Positions 8,654 to 18,106 of a stretch of DNA of 64,000 nt are shown one piece after another. Positions within the stretch are counted from its first letter, which is position 1. The number at the start of each line of letters is the position of its first letter. Made by a program: the position numbers and the translations under genes. Where the stretch lies: contig NZ_FNYZ01000023.1 of NCBI RefSeq assembly GCF_900109095.1, forward strand, positions 20,787-84,786, in the 5' to 3' direction. The notes beneath the pieces were generated by a model. It was not told where the DNA came from. It saw only the letters and a list, made by a program, of their open reading frames with translations, and did no database searches. The DNA is from Sphingobium sp. AP50. GTDB taxonomy: Bacteria; Pseudomonadota; Alphaproteobacteria; Sphingomonadales; Sphingomonadaceae.

Positions 8654-8843
8654 AGGATTTCCAGTTGAAGCGATGCCCGAACAGGCGGAGCCATCCGATC
8701 ATCAAATGTGGCGGTAAGACAAATGCTCGCACGGCTTCCGAGCGGATGCAATCGGAACCAATGCGCGTGGGTTCGATAAGTGCAGCAGCTTGCCCGTATC
8801 TTCACGATCGCGATCCGATGCCGATCGTGCAGCGCAAATGAAA

Positions 8844-8868
8844 AGGGCGTTGATAAAATCGCCGCCCT
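8844..8868 (-). terminator. Possible terminator after the TonB receptor
   Basis: On the minus strand AGGGCG and CGCCCT form a 6-bp stem followed by TTTTC, just past the receptor stop codon. The stem is short and the loop is long, so the downstream CapA-like gene may still be read through. Confidence 0.4.
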
Positions 8869-8876
8869 CCAAAAGT

Positions 8877-11120
8877 TCAGAACGACCCTGAGATATTGAA
8901 GCCGACAGCTCTCGGCTGAATATAGGTGATTTGCGGGTTAGTCAGAGATCCATTGCGATTATCCAGGATCAGGACGCCATTTTTGTCAAAAACGTTACGC
9001 ACGAAAACCGACAATTGCCAACGCTTGTTGATCCCAAAACCAGCTCTCAGGTCGAGGGTCTTGTAATCGGGAAGTACGGCGCGGCTGCTGTCCGGAATAT
9101 TGACGAACCCGCCATAACGCTTGCCGAGATAGACGAAAGTGCCGCCGATAAAGGCATCGACCGAATCTCTGACTGAGATGTTATATTGCGCGGAAATGCT
9201 GCTCGTGAACTTGGCGGTCGACGGCAGACGATCACCCTTGGAGCCGATCAGGTTCGTTGCGGACAGCGTCGAGACTGGCAGGTCGCCACGCAGCGTCGCG
9301 GCGGTATAGGCGGCATTGGCATTGATTGAAACCCCGGTGATCGGCTTCAAGCCAACCTGTACTTCTGCGCCGCGGCTACGGGCCTTCGAGCCGTTGACGT
9401 AGAAAACGAACTGGGTGTTGGTATCCGTGCTCTGGAGCTGAATGTCCTTCCAGTCGACCTGAAACATCGAGATGTCATAGGTCAGCATGCGTGACGCGGT
9501 CTGTCCCTTGATGCCCAGTTCATAGCTGGTCACGCGATCGGAACCGAAGGAGCGCGGCACGTTGGGAACGACCGGATTGGGGCCACCCGGACGATAGCCG
9601 GCCGCGACGCGCGCAAACAGCATCGTATCCGGCCCGATCTTGTAGCTCGGAGTGACCAGCCAGGTGAAAGCATGGCCCTTCGAACCGGTCGAATTCACAT
9701 TGGAAGAGCCGAAAATAGGCACGACAGCGCTGTCCACCGTGGTAACTGAGGAATAGCGCTGCTTGTTGTCGGCATAGCGTCCACCTATCTGGATATCCAA
9801 CCGGTCGGTGGCGTGCCAGGTCATGTCGGCAAAGCCGGCGGCTTCGCGGTAGCTGGACGGATTGGCGCCTTCATAGGGGTTTACCAGTGATGAGCCGCTG
9901 CTATCCAGAACGGTCAGGCTCTGCTGTGCATCGGCATGTTCCTTGGTATAGAAGCCGCCGATGATCCAGTCGAACATCGTGCCGGCCCCGCTAAGGCGAA
10001 CTTCCTGCGAGAATTTACGCAGCGAAGATTCATTGTCGAGCGAAACAGAAGCAGAACCCGGATAAAATGCCGGAAGAAAACCGAACACGGCGGACACATC
10101 TACAATGTCCGCGACGCCGCTGCGGGTCCAGGCGCTAACCGATGTCAGCGTTGCAAATCCCAAATCCCAGTCGGCTCGAAATGAATAAAGCGCGTACTTT
10201 CGCATTCCATCGGTCAGCAGCGCGGAGTTAGTGCGCTCCGGCAACGCTGCACCGACCGGACCAGCGCCTGAATTTGTATTGATTGCCGTGAAATCGCTTA
10301 ATGAGCGCACGTTGTACATGGCGTCGCCGTTCAGATCGGTGCGCTGCTTCATGGCTGTGAAATTGAGGGTCAGCCCCTCAAAAGGCTTTACAAGAAGCGC
10401 GGCCCGTCCGCCCCAGCTCTTGTTCTTGTTGCGATCCCGATGGATCGCGCCGTTCGCAAGACTGTCTACCCAGGCCGGGCTGTCGTTGAGGAAGCCATTG
10501 ACGCGCAGGGCAACCGCATCGGTCAGGATGGGAACATTGAGCGATCCGCGGATTGAATGGCCATAGCCGCCATCCCCGACCTTGCTTGCACCCACTTCGA
10601 CACGTCCGGAAAATTCCCGAATGTCAGGCGATTTCGTGACATATTTGAGCAAGCCGCCAAGGCTTGATGCGCCATATAGTGTCCCCTGCGGGCCACGTAA
10701 CACTTCGATCCGTTCCAGGACGGCAGGATCGAAATCTGGAACCGTTGCGTTGCCCAGATAGGTGGATGAGCCGAAGGGAACGTCATCGACTAGGATGGCA
10801 ACCGTCGGGTTCGTCTGTCCGCCGGACGTGATGCCGCGTATAGAAATTTCGCTGGTGCGCTCACCGGCGAATTGCAAACCAGGCACGCGGTCGTAGAAGG
10901 CGCTGAGCGACGTGATGTTCTGCGAAACGAGTGCGTCTGACCCGACGGCGGTGATAGCTACGGGAACGTCCTGCAACCGCTGGTCCCGTTTTTGCGCGGT
11001 GACGATAATTGTGTCCGAGTCGGTCACGGGTGCGGGCGCCTTCTCCTGCCCATGGGCTGCTGGAATGCCCGCCAGGATCGCCACAGCAGCGCAGCTTCCA
11101 AAAATGATTTGACTCTTCAT
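8877..11120 (-). CDS. TonB-dependent outer-membrane receptor
   Basis: This protein has 747 residues from the chosen start MKSQIIFGSC, which begins a clear signal peptide ending near AAHGQ. A TonB-box-like stretch (DTIIVTAQKRDQRLQDVP) is followed by the plug domain with IRGITSGGQTNPT and RIEVLRGPQGTLYG, then a 22-stranded-barrel-type region ending in a terminal Phe. An upstream extension to 11216 would overlap the divergent TetR gene and lacks signal features. The operator at 11163-11176 lies 42 bp upstream of this start. It should import the regulon's substrate across the outer membrane. A decayed close paralog is at 29798-31454. Confidence 0.92.
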   Translation of the reverse strand: MKSQIIFGSCAAVAILAGIPAAHGQEKAPAPVTDSDTIIVTAQKRDQRLQDVPVAITAVGSDALVSQNITSLSAFYDRVPGLQFAGERTSEISIRGITSGGQTNPTVAILVDDVPFGSSTYLGNATVPDFDPAVLERIEVLRGPQGTLYGASSLGGLLKYVTKSPDIREFSGRVEVGASKVGDGGYGHSIRGSLNVPILTDAVALRVNGFLNDSPAWVDSLANGAIHRDRNKNKSWGGRAALLVKPFEGLTLNFTAMKQRTDLNGDAMYNVRSLSDFTAINTNSGAGPVGAALPERTNSALLTDGMRKYALYSFRADWDLGFATLTSVSAWTRSGVADIVDVSAVFGFLPAFYPGSASVSLDNESSLRKFSQEVRLSGAGTMFDWIIGGFYTKEHADAQQSLTVLDSSGSSLVNPYEGANPSSYREAAGFADMTWHATDRLDIQIGGRYADNKQRYSSVTTVDSAVVPIFGSSNVNSTGSKGHAFTWLVTPSYKIGPDTMLFARVAAGYRPGGPNPVVPNVPRSFGSDRVTSYELGIKGQTASRMLTYDISMFQVDWKDIQLQSTDTNTQFVFYVNGSKARSRGAEVQVGLKPITGVSINANAAYTAATLRGDLPVSTLSATNLIGSKGDRLPSTAKFTSSISAQYNISVRDSVDAFIGGTFVYLGKRYGGFVNIPDSSRAVLPDYKTLDLRAGFGINKRWQLSVFVRNVFDKNGVLILDNRNGSLTNPQITYIQPRAVGFNISGSF

Positions 11121-11162
11121 TTCCGATCCCGGCTCGTAGTTTTGCTTGACCGCCAACAGAGC

Positions 11163-11176
11163 ATACATACCTGTAT
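11163..11176. promoter_or_regulatory. Operator ATACA-TACC-TGTAT between receptor and TetR genes
   Basis: This exact palindrome is 42 bp upstream of the receptor start (minus) and 27 bp upstream of the TetR start (plus). A site placed between a TetR gene and its divergent target is the classical arrangement for a TetR operator, which is why this regulator is proposed to recognise all copies. Confidence 0.8.
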
Positions 11177-11203
11177 TGTCAATAGCGAAAGATTGGGTCA
11201 TGC

Positions 11204-11860
11204 ATGAGTTGGACAAATTCTGAGATCGTTGTAGCTAAATGGCATCACAGAAAGCGAAGCGGAGGTTTAGTGACGGAATTGGAAGATGGTAGCGATGCAG
11301 GGCGCAATCTCACGACTCAGGATTGGCTCGATCTTGCGCGCGAGACTTTGATCCGCGAAGGCATCGATGCCGTGAAGGTGGACCGCCTGGCAAAAGTCAG
11401 CGGCGTGACGCGCGGGGGCTTCTACTGGCGCTTTAAGAGCCGGCAGGATTTGCTTGATCAATTGCTCGACGATTGGCGGTCCTGCAACACCATGCCTTTC
11501 ATTTCGGCAGTAACGGGCGTCGGAAGTCCCTCCGAGCGATACCATGCTCTCATGGATCTGTGGATCGACGAACAGAGATTTCGTCCCGAATATGACACGG
11601 CGGTGCGGAACTGGGCGGCCGCCTCGCCGAAAGTTGCTGAAGTGGTGCATACGGTCGATACCGTGCGGATCGACGCATTGCGGCATCTATTTGTTGAAGC
11701 GGGATGTGACAATGACGAAGCTTTGGTCCGGGCCAGGATCACCTATTATCATCAAATCGGCTATTACGCTCTCGGCATTAAGCAAAGCGCCGAGCGTCGG
11801 CGCCAGCTCGGTCCGATATATTATCGTATATTAACGGGCTTCCCCGTCGGGTCGGCTTAG
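11204..11860 (+). CDS. TetR-family regulator, candidate master regulator of the operator regulon
   Basis: This 218-residue protein has a TetR DNA-binding domain around residues 38-85: a helix with LARETLIREGIDAVKVD, then the recognition region VSGVTRGGFYWRFKSRQDLL. The all-helical C-terminal ligand domain has no recognisable effector signature. The N-terminus before the HTH is longer than usual, and a GTG near 11270 is an alternative start. It is divergent from the TonB receptor and shares the operator at 11163-11176. Control of the dispersed copies of that operator is an inference. Confidence 0.88.
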   Translation: MSWTNSEIVVAKWHHRKRSGGLVTELEDGSDAGRNLTTQDWLDLARETLIREGIDAVKVDRLAKVSGVTRGGFYWRFKSRQDLLDQLLDDWRSCNTMPFISAVTGVGSPSERYHALMDLWIDEQRFRPEYDTAVRNWAAASPKVAEVVHTVDTVRIDALRHLFVEAGCDNDEALVRARITYYHQIGYYALGIKQSAERRRQLGPIYYRILTGFPVGSA

Positions 11861-12063
11861 TCGATCTTCTGATCACTTATAGGCAGATTGCGATGAGCGG
11901 ATAAAATTCGTGGTTGCTTCTGCAGCAACGTCGGGGTTCTGCAGTGCAGATTTGGCTTTGCTCGTTCGACTATCCCGGCTCGCCGGTGCGCATTGGGTCG
12001 CGATTCTTTGGCGTGCGCCGCGATCGGGCAAAAAGAAGCTTGCTTCCGCTCTTACGTTTGACG

Positions 12064-12077
12064 ATACATATATGTAT
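12064..12077. promoter_or_regulatory. Operator ATACA-TATA-TGTAT before soxB
   Basis: This perfect 14-bp palindrome lies 21 bp upstream of the soxB ATG. At that distance it would overlap the promoter or transcript start, consistent with repression of the sarcosine oxidase operon. Confidence 0.8.
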
Positions 12078-12098
12078 TCGTTACACGTTGAGGCATGA

Positions 12099-13355
12099 AT
12101 GAAAAGTCGCTACTCACTCTGGAAGCTGATCAAGGAAGGGTTGACAGGTCATTCCAGCTGGGGGGCCGCCTGGAGAGACGCTGAACCGCAGCCGTCCTAT
12201 GATACGATAATTATCGGTGGCGGTGGGCATGGGCTTGCGACGGCCTATTATTTAGCAAAAAATCACGGCCTTCGAAATATCGCCGTGCTGGAAAAGGGCT
12301 GGATCGGCGGCGGCAATACTGGCCGCAATACCACAGTCATCCGCTCCAACTATTATTACCCGGAAAGCGCACGGCTGTATGACCTTTCGGTCAATCTATA
12401 TGAAAAGCTGCACAAGGAACTGAATTACAATGTGATGTTCAGCCAGCGCGGGATCGTCACCATCGCGCACAGCAGGCATGATATGGAAGCCGCCGCCCGC
12501 TGGGTCGGCGCGATGAACAGCAACGGCGTTGCAACACGCATGCTGAGCAAAGACGACATTGCGCGCCGCGTGCCTTTTCTGGACGTGTCGGCGACGGCGC
12601 GCTATCCCGTTTACGGCGGCTTCGCACAGGAAAAGGCCGGTACGGCGCGGCACGATGCGGTGGCCTGGGGGTATGCGCGAGCGGCGGATTCGCTGGGCGT
12701 CGACATCATTCAAAATTGCGAGGTCACCGGGTTTCGCCGGACGTCTGACGGGCGGGTGACGGGCGTGGAAACGTCACGCGGCCCAATCGGCTGCAACAAG
12801 GTGGGTCTTGCCGTAGCAGGCAGCTCGACGGTATTGGCGAATATGGCGGGCTTCCGTCTGCCGGTGACGAGCTACGCGTTGCAGGCCTTCGTTTCTGAAC
12901 CGCTCAAGCCGGTAATCGACACCGTCGTCCTGTCGCTGGCTACGGGCACCTATGTCAGCCAGTCCGATAAGGGAGGGCTAGTCATAGGCGGCGCGCTCGA
13001 TCATTATCCCTCCTATGCGCAGCGCGGCAACATGCCGGTGGCTCGCAACGTTCTGGGCGCCATTGCTGAGCAATATCCGGCACTGGCGCGGGTGCGGTTC
13101 CTGCGTCAATGGGCGGGCATCGTCGATGTGGTGCCTGATTCCAGTCCGATCATCGGCCGTACGCCAGTGCCCGGCCTGTACATCAACTGCGGCTGGGGCA
13201 CTGGCGGTTTCAAGGCCATTCCGGCCGGCGGGACATTGCTGGCGCACCACATCGCGACCGGACAGCCGCATAGGCTGGCCGCACCCTTTTCGCTGGACCG
13301 GTTCACGACCGGCGCCTTGATCGATGAGGCTGCTGCCTCCGGTATCGCGCATTAA
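12099..13355 (+). CDS. soxB: Sarcosine oxidase beta subunit (heterotetrameric)
   Basis: This 418-residue flavoprotein is the sarcosine-oxidising subunit. The FAD-binding Rossmann motif IIIGGGGHGLATAYYLA is near residue 40, and a second dinucleotide motif, GWGTGGFKAIP, is near the C-terminus. The KAGTARHDAVAWGYARAA segment carries the His region that holds FMN covalently in known TSOX enzymes. Length and N-terminus (MKSRYSLWKLIKEGL) match the family. It opens the operon soxB-soxD-soxA-soxG-purU-folD, which turns sarcosine into glycine, H2O2 and C1-tetrahydrofolate. A strong operator sits just upstream. Confidence 0.95.
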   Translation: MKSRYSLWKLIKEGLTGHSSWGAAWRDAEPQPSYDTIIIGGGGHGLATAYYLAKNHGLRNIAVLEKGWIGGGNTGRNTTVIRSNYYYPESARLYDLSVNLYEKLHKELNYNVMFSQRGIVTIAHSRHDMEAAARWVGAMNSNGVATRMLSKDDIARRVPFLDVSATARYPVYGGFAQEKAGTARHDAVAWGYARAADSLGVDIIQNCEVTGFRRTSDGRVTGVETSRGPIGCNKVGLAVAGSSTVLANMAGFRLPVTSYALQAFVSEPLKPVIDTVVLSLATGTYVSQSDKGGLVIGGALDHYPSYAQRGNMPVARNVLGAIAEQYPALARVRFLRQWAGIVDVVPDSSPIIGRTPVPGLYINCGWGTGGFKAIPAGGTLLAHHIATGQPHRLAAPFSLDRFTTGALIDEAAASGIAH

Positions 13356-13366
13356 GGAGGCGAGGA

Positions 13367-13663
13367 ATGCTTTTGATCGGATGTCCATGGTGCGGCCCTC
13401 GCGATGAGCATGAATTTCATTGTGGCGGCCAGAGCCATATCCAGCGTCCCGGTCCGGCCGAGGATGTCAGCGATGCACGATGGGGGGACTATCTGTTCGC
13501 TCGCGACAATCCGCGAGGTCCTCATGCCGAACGCTGGGTGCATCAATTTGGCTGCGGCCGCTGGTTCAACATGCTGCGCGACACCGTGAACCATCAGATA
13601 CTGGCAGTATATCAGATGCGTCAACCTGTTCCCAACCCATCCGACGAAGGAGGCGCGCTATGA
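13367..13663 (+). CDS. soxD: Sarcosine oxidase delta subunit
   Basis: This 98-residue small subunit has zinc-ligand cysteines in CPWCGPRDEHEFHCGG and a CGRWFNMLRDT motif, all typical of SoxD. The ATG at 13367 follows a GGAGG ribosome site and lies 11 bp after soxB. Its TGA stop overlaps the soxA ATG (ATGA), so the subunits are translationally coupled. In known heterotetrameric enzymes this subunit has a structural, zinc-binding role. Confidence 0.93.
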   Translation: MLLIGCPWCGPRDEHEFHCGGQSHIQRPGPAEDVSDARWGDYLFARDNPRGPHAERWVHQFGCGRWFNMLRDTVNHQILAVYQMRQPVPNPSDEGGAL

Positions 13664-16620
13664 GCGGACCGGCCCAGCGCTTCCGTCTGGACACCGGTGG
13701 ACTGATCGACAGGAGCCGGCCGCTCTCCTTCACCTTCGGAGGGCGCAGCTATATCGGTTTTGAAGGAGATACTCTGGCGTCGGCGCTGCTTGCCAACGGC
13801 GTGCGAGTGCTAGGCCGATCCTTCAAATATCATCGGCCCCGGGGCATATTGGGCGCCGGTGTCGAGGAACCCAATGCCCTGATGCAATTGGGAAGTGGGA
13901 ATCGCTCTACACCTAATATCCGGGCAACCGAAGTGGAATTGTTCGATGGCCTGACGGCGGTGGCCGTTAATTGCTGGCCCAATGTCAATTTCGACATTGG
14001 GGGCGCCAACAATCTGTTTTCCTGCTTTTTGAGCGCAGGCTTCTACTACAAGACATTCATGTGGCCAGACTGGCACCTTTATGAAACCATCATCCGCAAG
14101 GCGGCCGGACTAGGGAGGGTGCCCAAACTGCCCGATCCCGACCGCTATGAGACGCGCTATGCGCATTGCGATGTGCTGGTGATCGGATCGGGAGCGGCCG
14201 GGCTTGCCGCTTCCCGCGCCGCGGCCCGGTCGGGTGCACGAGTGATCCTGGTCGAGCAGGATGGCATTTTGGGCGGAAGTCTGAACTGGGACGCAGAACC
14301 GATCGACGGCAAGTCGGCCGCGCAATGGATTGCCGAAAGCGCCGCGATGTTCGAGGCGGAGCCGGAAATGACCGTGTTGACCCGCACGGCGGCGGTCGGA
14401 TATTTCGACCATAACGCGCTGACGCTGATCGAACGGCTGGCCTGGGATCCGAATAGCCTGACAAGGGACGGTGCCACTGCATGCCGTCTGTGGCAGGTGC
14501 GCGCGAAGCAGGTGATTCTGGCGACGGGGGCATTGGAGCGCCCGATCGCCTTTGGCGGCAACGATCGTCCGGGCGTGATGCTGGCGTCGGCCGTGCGCGA
14601 ATATCTGATGCGCTACGCCGTGGCGCCGGGACGACGCGCGGTGCTGTTCACCAATAACGACCATGGCTATCGGACAGCCTTCCAGTTGCTCGATGCGGGC
14701 GTGCAGGTGGCGGCGGTCGTCGACCCGCGGCAGGCACCAGCGGATTTTGTGCGGGCCTTGGGCGCGCGCAATGTCGCGGTTCACCCCGGGGCGGTCATCT
14801 GCGACACCAAAGGCTATAAGGGGCTGTCGTCTGTTCAGTTGCGCGACAGTTCGGGCAAGACCCGCTGGATCGACTGCGACCTTCTGGCGATGTCTGGCGG
14901 CTATAATCCGACGGTCCATCTTTATTGTCAGGCGGGAGGCAAACTCGCCTATGACGAGAATAAGGCGTTTTTTGCGCCAGCATGGGTCGGACAGGCGGTC
15001 ACGCCGGTCGGCGGTGCCGCTGGTGCGATGGATCTGCCAGCCTGTCTGGCAGAGGGCCACCAGGCAGGGTTGGAGTGCGTGACGGGCCTTGGTTTCGACG
15101 CGGAGGCAAGTCCGCCGCGCGCCGCAGCCGGAAGGGTGGCGCAGGCCATGGAACCGCTATGGTCAGTGAGGGGCGGAAGGAACAAGGCGTTCGTCGATTT
15201 CCAAAACGATGTTTCCGTGTCAGATATCGCGCTGGCGAAGCAGGAAAGTTTCGTCTCGGTCGAACATTTGAAACGCTACACGACGCTCGGCATGGCGGCC
15301 GATCAGGGCAAGACGTCGAACGTCAACGCTCTGGCCATCATGGCGTCGCTGACCGGGCGATCGATCGGGGAAACCGGCACTACGCGTTATCGCTTCCCCT
15401 TTACCCCGGTTCCGCTGGGTAGTTTCCGGGGTGCGGCTACGGGCAAATTGTTCCGCCCGTTCCGTACCATGCCTGGGCATCGCCGCCACGCCGCCCATGA
15501 TGCCGCGTTCGAGGATTATGGCGGCTGGCTGCGCCCCGCCTACTACCCGCTGCCCGGCGAGACGCCGCATGCGGCGGAACAGCGCGAAGCCCTGTTGGTA
15601 CGAAACGGGGTGGGGCTGTTCGAAGGTTCTCCGCTGGGAAAGATCGAGGTGAAGGGACCGGACGCGGGTAAATTCCTCGACCTCATCTATGCGAACACCA
15701 TGTCGACCCTGAAGGCCGGGCGATGCCGCTATGGCCTAATGCTCAACGAATTGGGCGTCATCATCGATGACGGTGTTACGGCGAAGTTGGCGGACGATCA
15801 TTATCTGGTAGGCACGACCGGCGCGGGCGCAGACCGCATCGCTGCTTGGTTGGAAGAATGGCTGCAATGCGAATGGCTCGACTTCGATGTGATCGTCGCG
15901 CCCATATCGACCAGCTGGGGGGTGCTGACGATCAGCGGACCGGCGGCGCGCGACTTGCTTCAGGCACTGGGCACGGATTTTGCCGTCGATGCTTCGGCCT
16001 TCCCGCATATGAGCTTCGTGGAAGGTCATGTCGCGGGCATCCAGGCGCGCGTTTTCCGGGTCAGCTATACCGGCGAAATATCATATGAGATCAACGTGCC
16101 GAGCTCTCAGGTCGAGACCCTGTGGGACGCCGTGATGAATGCCGGTAAGCCACATGGCATCGCGCCGGTCGGCGTGGATGCGTGGATGGTCCTGCGAACC
16201 GAAAAGGGTTTCCTGCATATCGGCGCGGATACCGATGGAACTACCTCGCCGCTCGATGTCGGCTGGGGCCATGTCCTAAAGAAGAAATGCGATTTTGTCG
16301 GCAAACGGTCGCTGCTGCGGCCCAATGACCAGTCGCATCACCGGCTGCAACTGGTCGGCCTTCGCGCGCAGGATGGAACGCAGGCGCTGCCGGTCGGCGC
16401 GCATATTGCCGCGCCGGCCGGATCTGCCGGAAGCGCGGGATTCGTCACCTCTTCGAGCTTCAGTCCGATATTAGGCAGGGGGGTGGCTATGGGCATGCTG
16501 GCCGGTGGCATGCGGCGGCGGGGCGAAACGGTGATGGTGATGACAGATCAGGGGCATCGCCCGGCCGAGGTCGTGGCGCTGGCCGCTTATGATCCGTCGG
16601 GGGAGCGTTTGAATGGCTGA
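13660..16620 (+). CDS. soxA: Sarcosine oxidase alpha subunit
   Basis: This protein is 986 residues long from the ATG that overlaps the soxD stop, preceded by GAAGGAGG at 13646-13653. Domain order: an N-terminal 2Fe-2S-ferredoxin-like fold without iron cysteines (about 20-110), an NAD-binding flavoprotein region with VLVIGSGAAGLAASRAA (about 165-430), and a C-terminal aminomethyltransferase (GCV_T) fold (about 600-986) that binds tetrahydrofolate. In the known complex the latter traps the released C1 unit as 5,10-methylene-THF. The open frame extends upstream to 13420 but that part only shadows soxD. Intact. Confidence 0.95.
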   Translation: MSGPAQRFRLDTGGLIDRSRPLSFTFGGRSYIGFEGDTLASALLANGVRVLGRSFKYHRPRGILGAGVEEPNALMQLGSGNRSTPNIRATEVELFDGLTAVAVNCWPNVNFDIGGANNLFSCFLSAGFYYKTFMWPDWHLYETIIRKAAGLGRVPKLPDPDRYETRYAHCDVLVIGSGAAGLAASRAAARSGARVILVEQDGILGGSLNWDAEPIDGKSAAQWIAESAAMFEAEPEMTVLTRTAAVGYFDHNALTLIERLAWDPNSLTRDGATACRLWQVRAKQVILATGALERPIAFGGNDRPGVMLASAVREYLMRYAVAPGRRAVLFTNNDHGYRTAFQLLDAGVQVAAVVDPRQAPADFVRALGARNVAVHPGAVICDTKGYKGLSSVQLRDSSGKTRWIDCDLLAMSGGYNPTVHLYCQAGGKLAYDENKAFFAPAWVGQAVTPVGGAAGAMDLPACLAEGHQAGLECVTGLGFDAEASPPRAAAGRVAQAMEPLWSVRGGRNKAFVDFQNDVSVSDIALAKQESFVSVEHLKRYTTLGMAADQGKTSNVNALAIMASLTGRSIGETGTTRYRFPFTPVPLGSFRGAATGKLFRPFRTMPGHRRHAAHDAAFEDYGGWLRPAYYPLPGETPHAAEQREALLVRNGVGLFEGSPLGKIEVKGPDAGKFLDLIYANTMSTLKAGRCRYGLMLNELGVIIDDGVTAKLADDHYLVGTTGAGADRIAAWLEEWLQCEWLDFDVIVAPISTSWGVLTISGPAARDLLQALGTDFAVDASAFPHMSFVEGHVAGIQARVFRVSYTGEISYEINVPSSQVETLWDAVMNAGKPHGIAPVGVDAWMVLRTEKGFLHIGADTDGTTSPLDVGWGHVLKKKCDFVGKRSLLRPNDQSHHRLQLVGLRAQDGTQALPVGAHIAAPAGSAGSAGFVTSSSFSPILGRGVAMGMLAGGMRRRGETVMVMTDQGHRPAEVVALAAYDPSGERLNG

Positions 16621-17140
16621 GGTAAAATGGGCGATCGGGGGATCGAAGCTCTGGATTCGTCAAGCGCCGGTAGCGCGGATATCCCTTCTGCGCGTGCGCA
16701 AGCCAACTCAGGCTCTGTTAGATAGTTATGCGGCGGTGCTGGGACATGCGCTGCCGCAGGGGATCAACATGGCGGTCGGGATTGATCCACGGATTATGTC
16801 GCTGGCACCCCATGACTGGATGATCGTGGGCGATGCACAGCCGCCGCTTAACACGGTTGATACGGGCGCATCACTTTGTCATGCCGCTGATGTAACCGAG
16901 GGGCGCACCTTGTTCGAGATCGGCGGCGGCCTGGCCCGAAGCCTGCTCGCCAAGGGAACGAGCATCGACCTTCATCCACGGAGTTTCTGCGCTGGCCAAT
17001 GCGCGCAGACCCTGTTCGCCCAGACGCGCCTGTTGATCGAATGCGTTTCCGATGCGCCACTGTTCAATGTCTATGCCGATCGCAGTTACACGAGCCACAT
17101 GATCGACTGGTTCGAAGACGCGATCAAGGAATTCAACTGA
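16613..17140 (+). CDS. soxG: Sarcosine oxidase gamma subunit
   Basis: This 175-residue protein of the SoxG family is distantly related to the folate-binding GCV_T fold. The ATG overlaps the soxA stop by 8 bp (ATGGCTGA). The CHAADVTEGRTLFEIGG and SFCAGQCAQTLFAQT segments are characteristic. It completes the TSOX heterotetramer. The order soxBDAG is the same as in Pseudomonas and Corynebacterium operons. Confidence 0.92.
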   Translation: MAEVKWAIGGSKLWIRQAPVARISLLRVRKPTQALLDSYAAVLGHALPQGINMAVGIDPRIMSLAPHDWMIVGDAQPPLNTVDTGASLCHAADVTEGRTLFEIGGGLARSLLAKGTSIDLHPRSFCAGQCAQTLFAQTRLLIECVSDAPLFNVYADRSYTSHMIDWFEDAIKEFN

Positions 17141-17150
17141 AAGTTCGACT

Positions 17151-18026
17151 ATGGATCATTCTCAGAAGACATATATTCATTTGTTGCGCTGCCCCGATCG
17201 CAGGGGGATCGTCTCTACCGTTTCGGGTTATCTGTTCGACAATGAAGCGTCGATCGTCGAATCCAGCCATTATCATGACGAGTCGACCAGCGTCTTCTAC
17301 ATGCGCACGGTCTATCGCGATGAGGGCGGAAAAATGGGTTCGCTTGACGCGTGGCGGGCGGGTTTTGAGCCGATCGCCGTGCAGTTCGACATGGACTGGG
17401 AACTGCATGACGCCTCGGTGAAGCCGCGCGTTCTGATCGCCGTGTCGAAATTCGGCCATTGCCTGCAAGATCTTCTGCATCGCTGGAAGGCCGGACTGCT
17501 GAACATCGACATACCTGCCATCATCTCCAATCATGACGACATGCGGTCCTTTGTCGAATGGAACGGCATACCCTATCACCATCTTGCCGTGAGCAGAGAC
17601 AGCAAGGCGGGACAGGAAGGCAAGATCATCGATCTAGTCAAGGATCTGGACGTCGATCTGGTAATTCTTGCCCGCTATATGCAGATTCTTTCGCCTGACC
17701 TTTGCGCCTTTCTTTCGGGCAAGTGTATCAATATCCATCACAGCTTCCTGCCCAGCTTTAAGGGCGCCAAGCCCTATCACCAGGCGCATGCGAGGGGGGT
17801 GAAGATGATCGGCGCGACCGCCCATTATGTGACCACGGATCTGGATGAGGGACCGATCATCGAACAGGATGCGGTCAAGGTTTCTCACATGCTGAGCGCG
17901 GAACAGCTGGTGAATGTCGGCCGCGACATCGAATGTTCTGTGCTGGCTCGCGCCGTGTCCTGGCAGTCGGAACATCGCATCATCATGAATGGCAACAAGA
18001 CCGTCGTCTTCGCGCCGCAGCGGTGA
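17151..18026 (+). CDS. purU: Formyltetrahydrofolate deformylase
   Basis: This 291-residue enzyme has an N-terminal ACT domain (residues 5-85, starting HLLRCPDRRGIVSTVSGYL) and a formyl-transferase domain. The catalytic Asn-His-Asp triad region is visible as CINIHHSFLPSFKGAKPYHQ followed by HYVTTDLDEGPII. It hydrolyses 10-formyl-THF to formate and THF. In sarcosine operons it recycles the folate charged by SoxA. It starts 10 bp after soxG and precedes the broken folD, with which it would normally cooperate. Confidence 0.93.
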   Translation: MDHSQKTYIHLLRCPDRRGIVSTVSGYLFDNEASIVESSHYHDESTSVFYMRTVYRDEGGKMGSLDAWRAGFEPIAVQFDMDWELHDASVKPRVLIAVSKFGHCLQDLLHRWKAGLLNIDIPAIISNHDDMRSFVEWNGIPYHHLAVSRDSKAGQEGKIIDLVKDLDVDLVILARYMQILSPDLCAFLSGKCINIHHSFLPSFKGAKPYHQAHARGVKMIGATAHYVTTDLDEGPIIEQDAVKVSHMLSAEQLVNVGRDIECSVLARAVSWQSEHRIIMNGNKTVVFAPQR

Positions 18027-18106
18027 GCACAGGCAGAACCGCTTTATGCTGATGCAGATGGACATGGCTGCGGACGGCTGGATCGTCCGGCATATTCGGA
18101 GGATGT

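Noticed and set aside
11930..12000. tRNA-like sequence (GTTCGACTATCCCGGCTCGCC)
   Set aside because: The T-arm stem does not pair and no 5' half or anticodon arm could be folded, so it is not a tRNA gene.
14110..15060. 316-residue open frame on the minus strand opposite soxA
   Set aside because: It lies entirely inside the intact soxA gene, has Arg/His/Gln-rich shadow composition and no family features.
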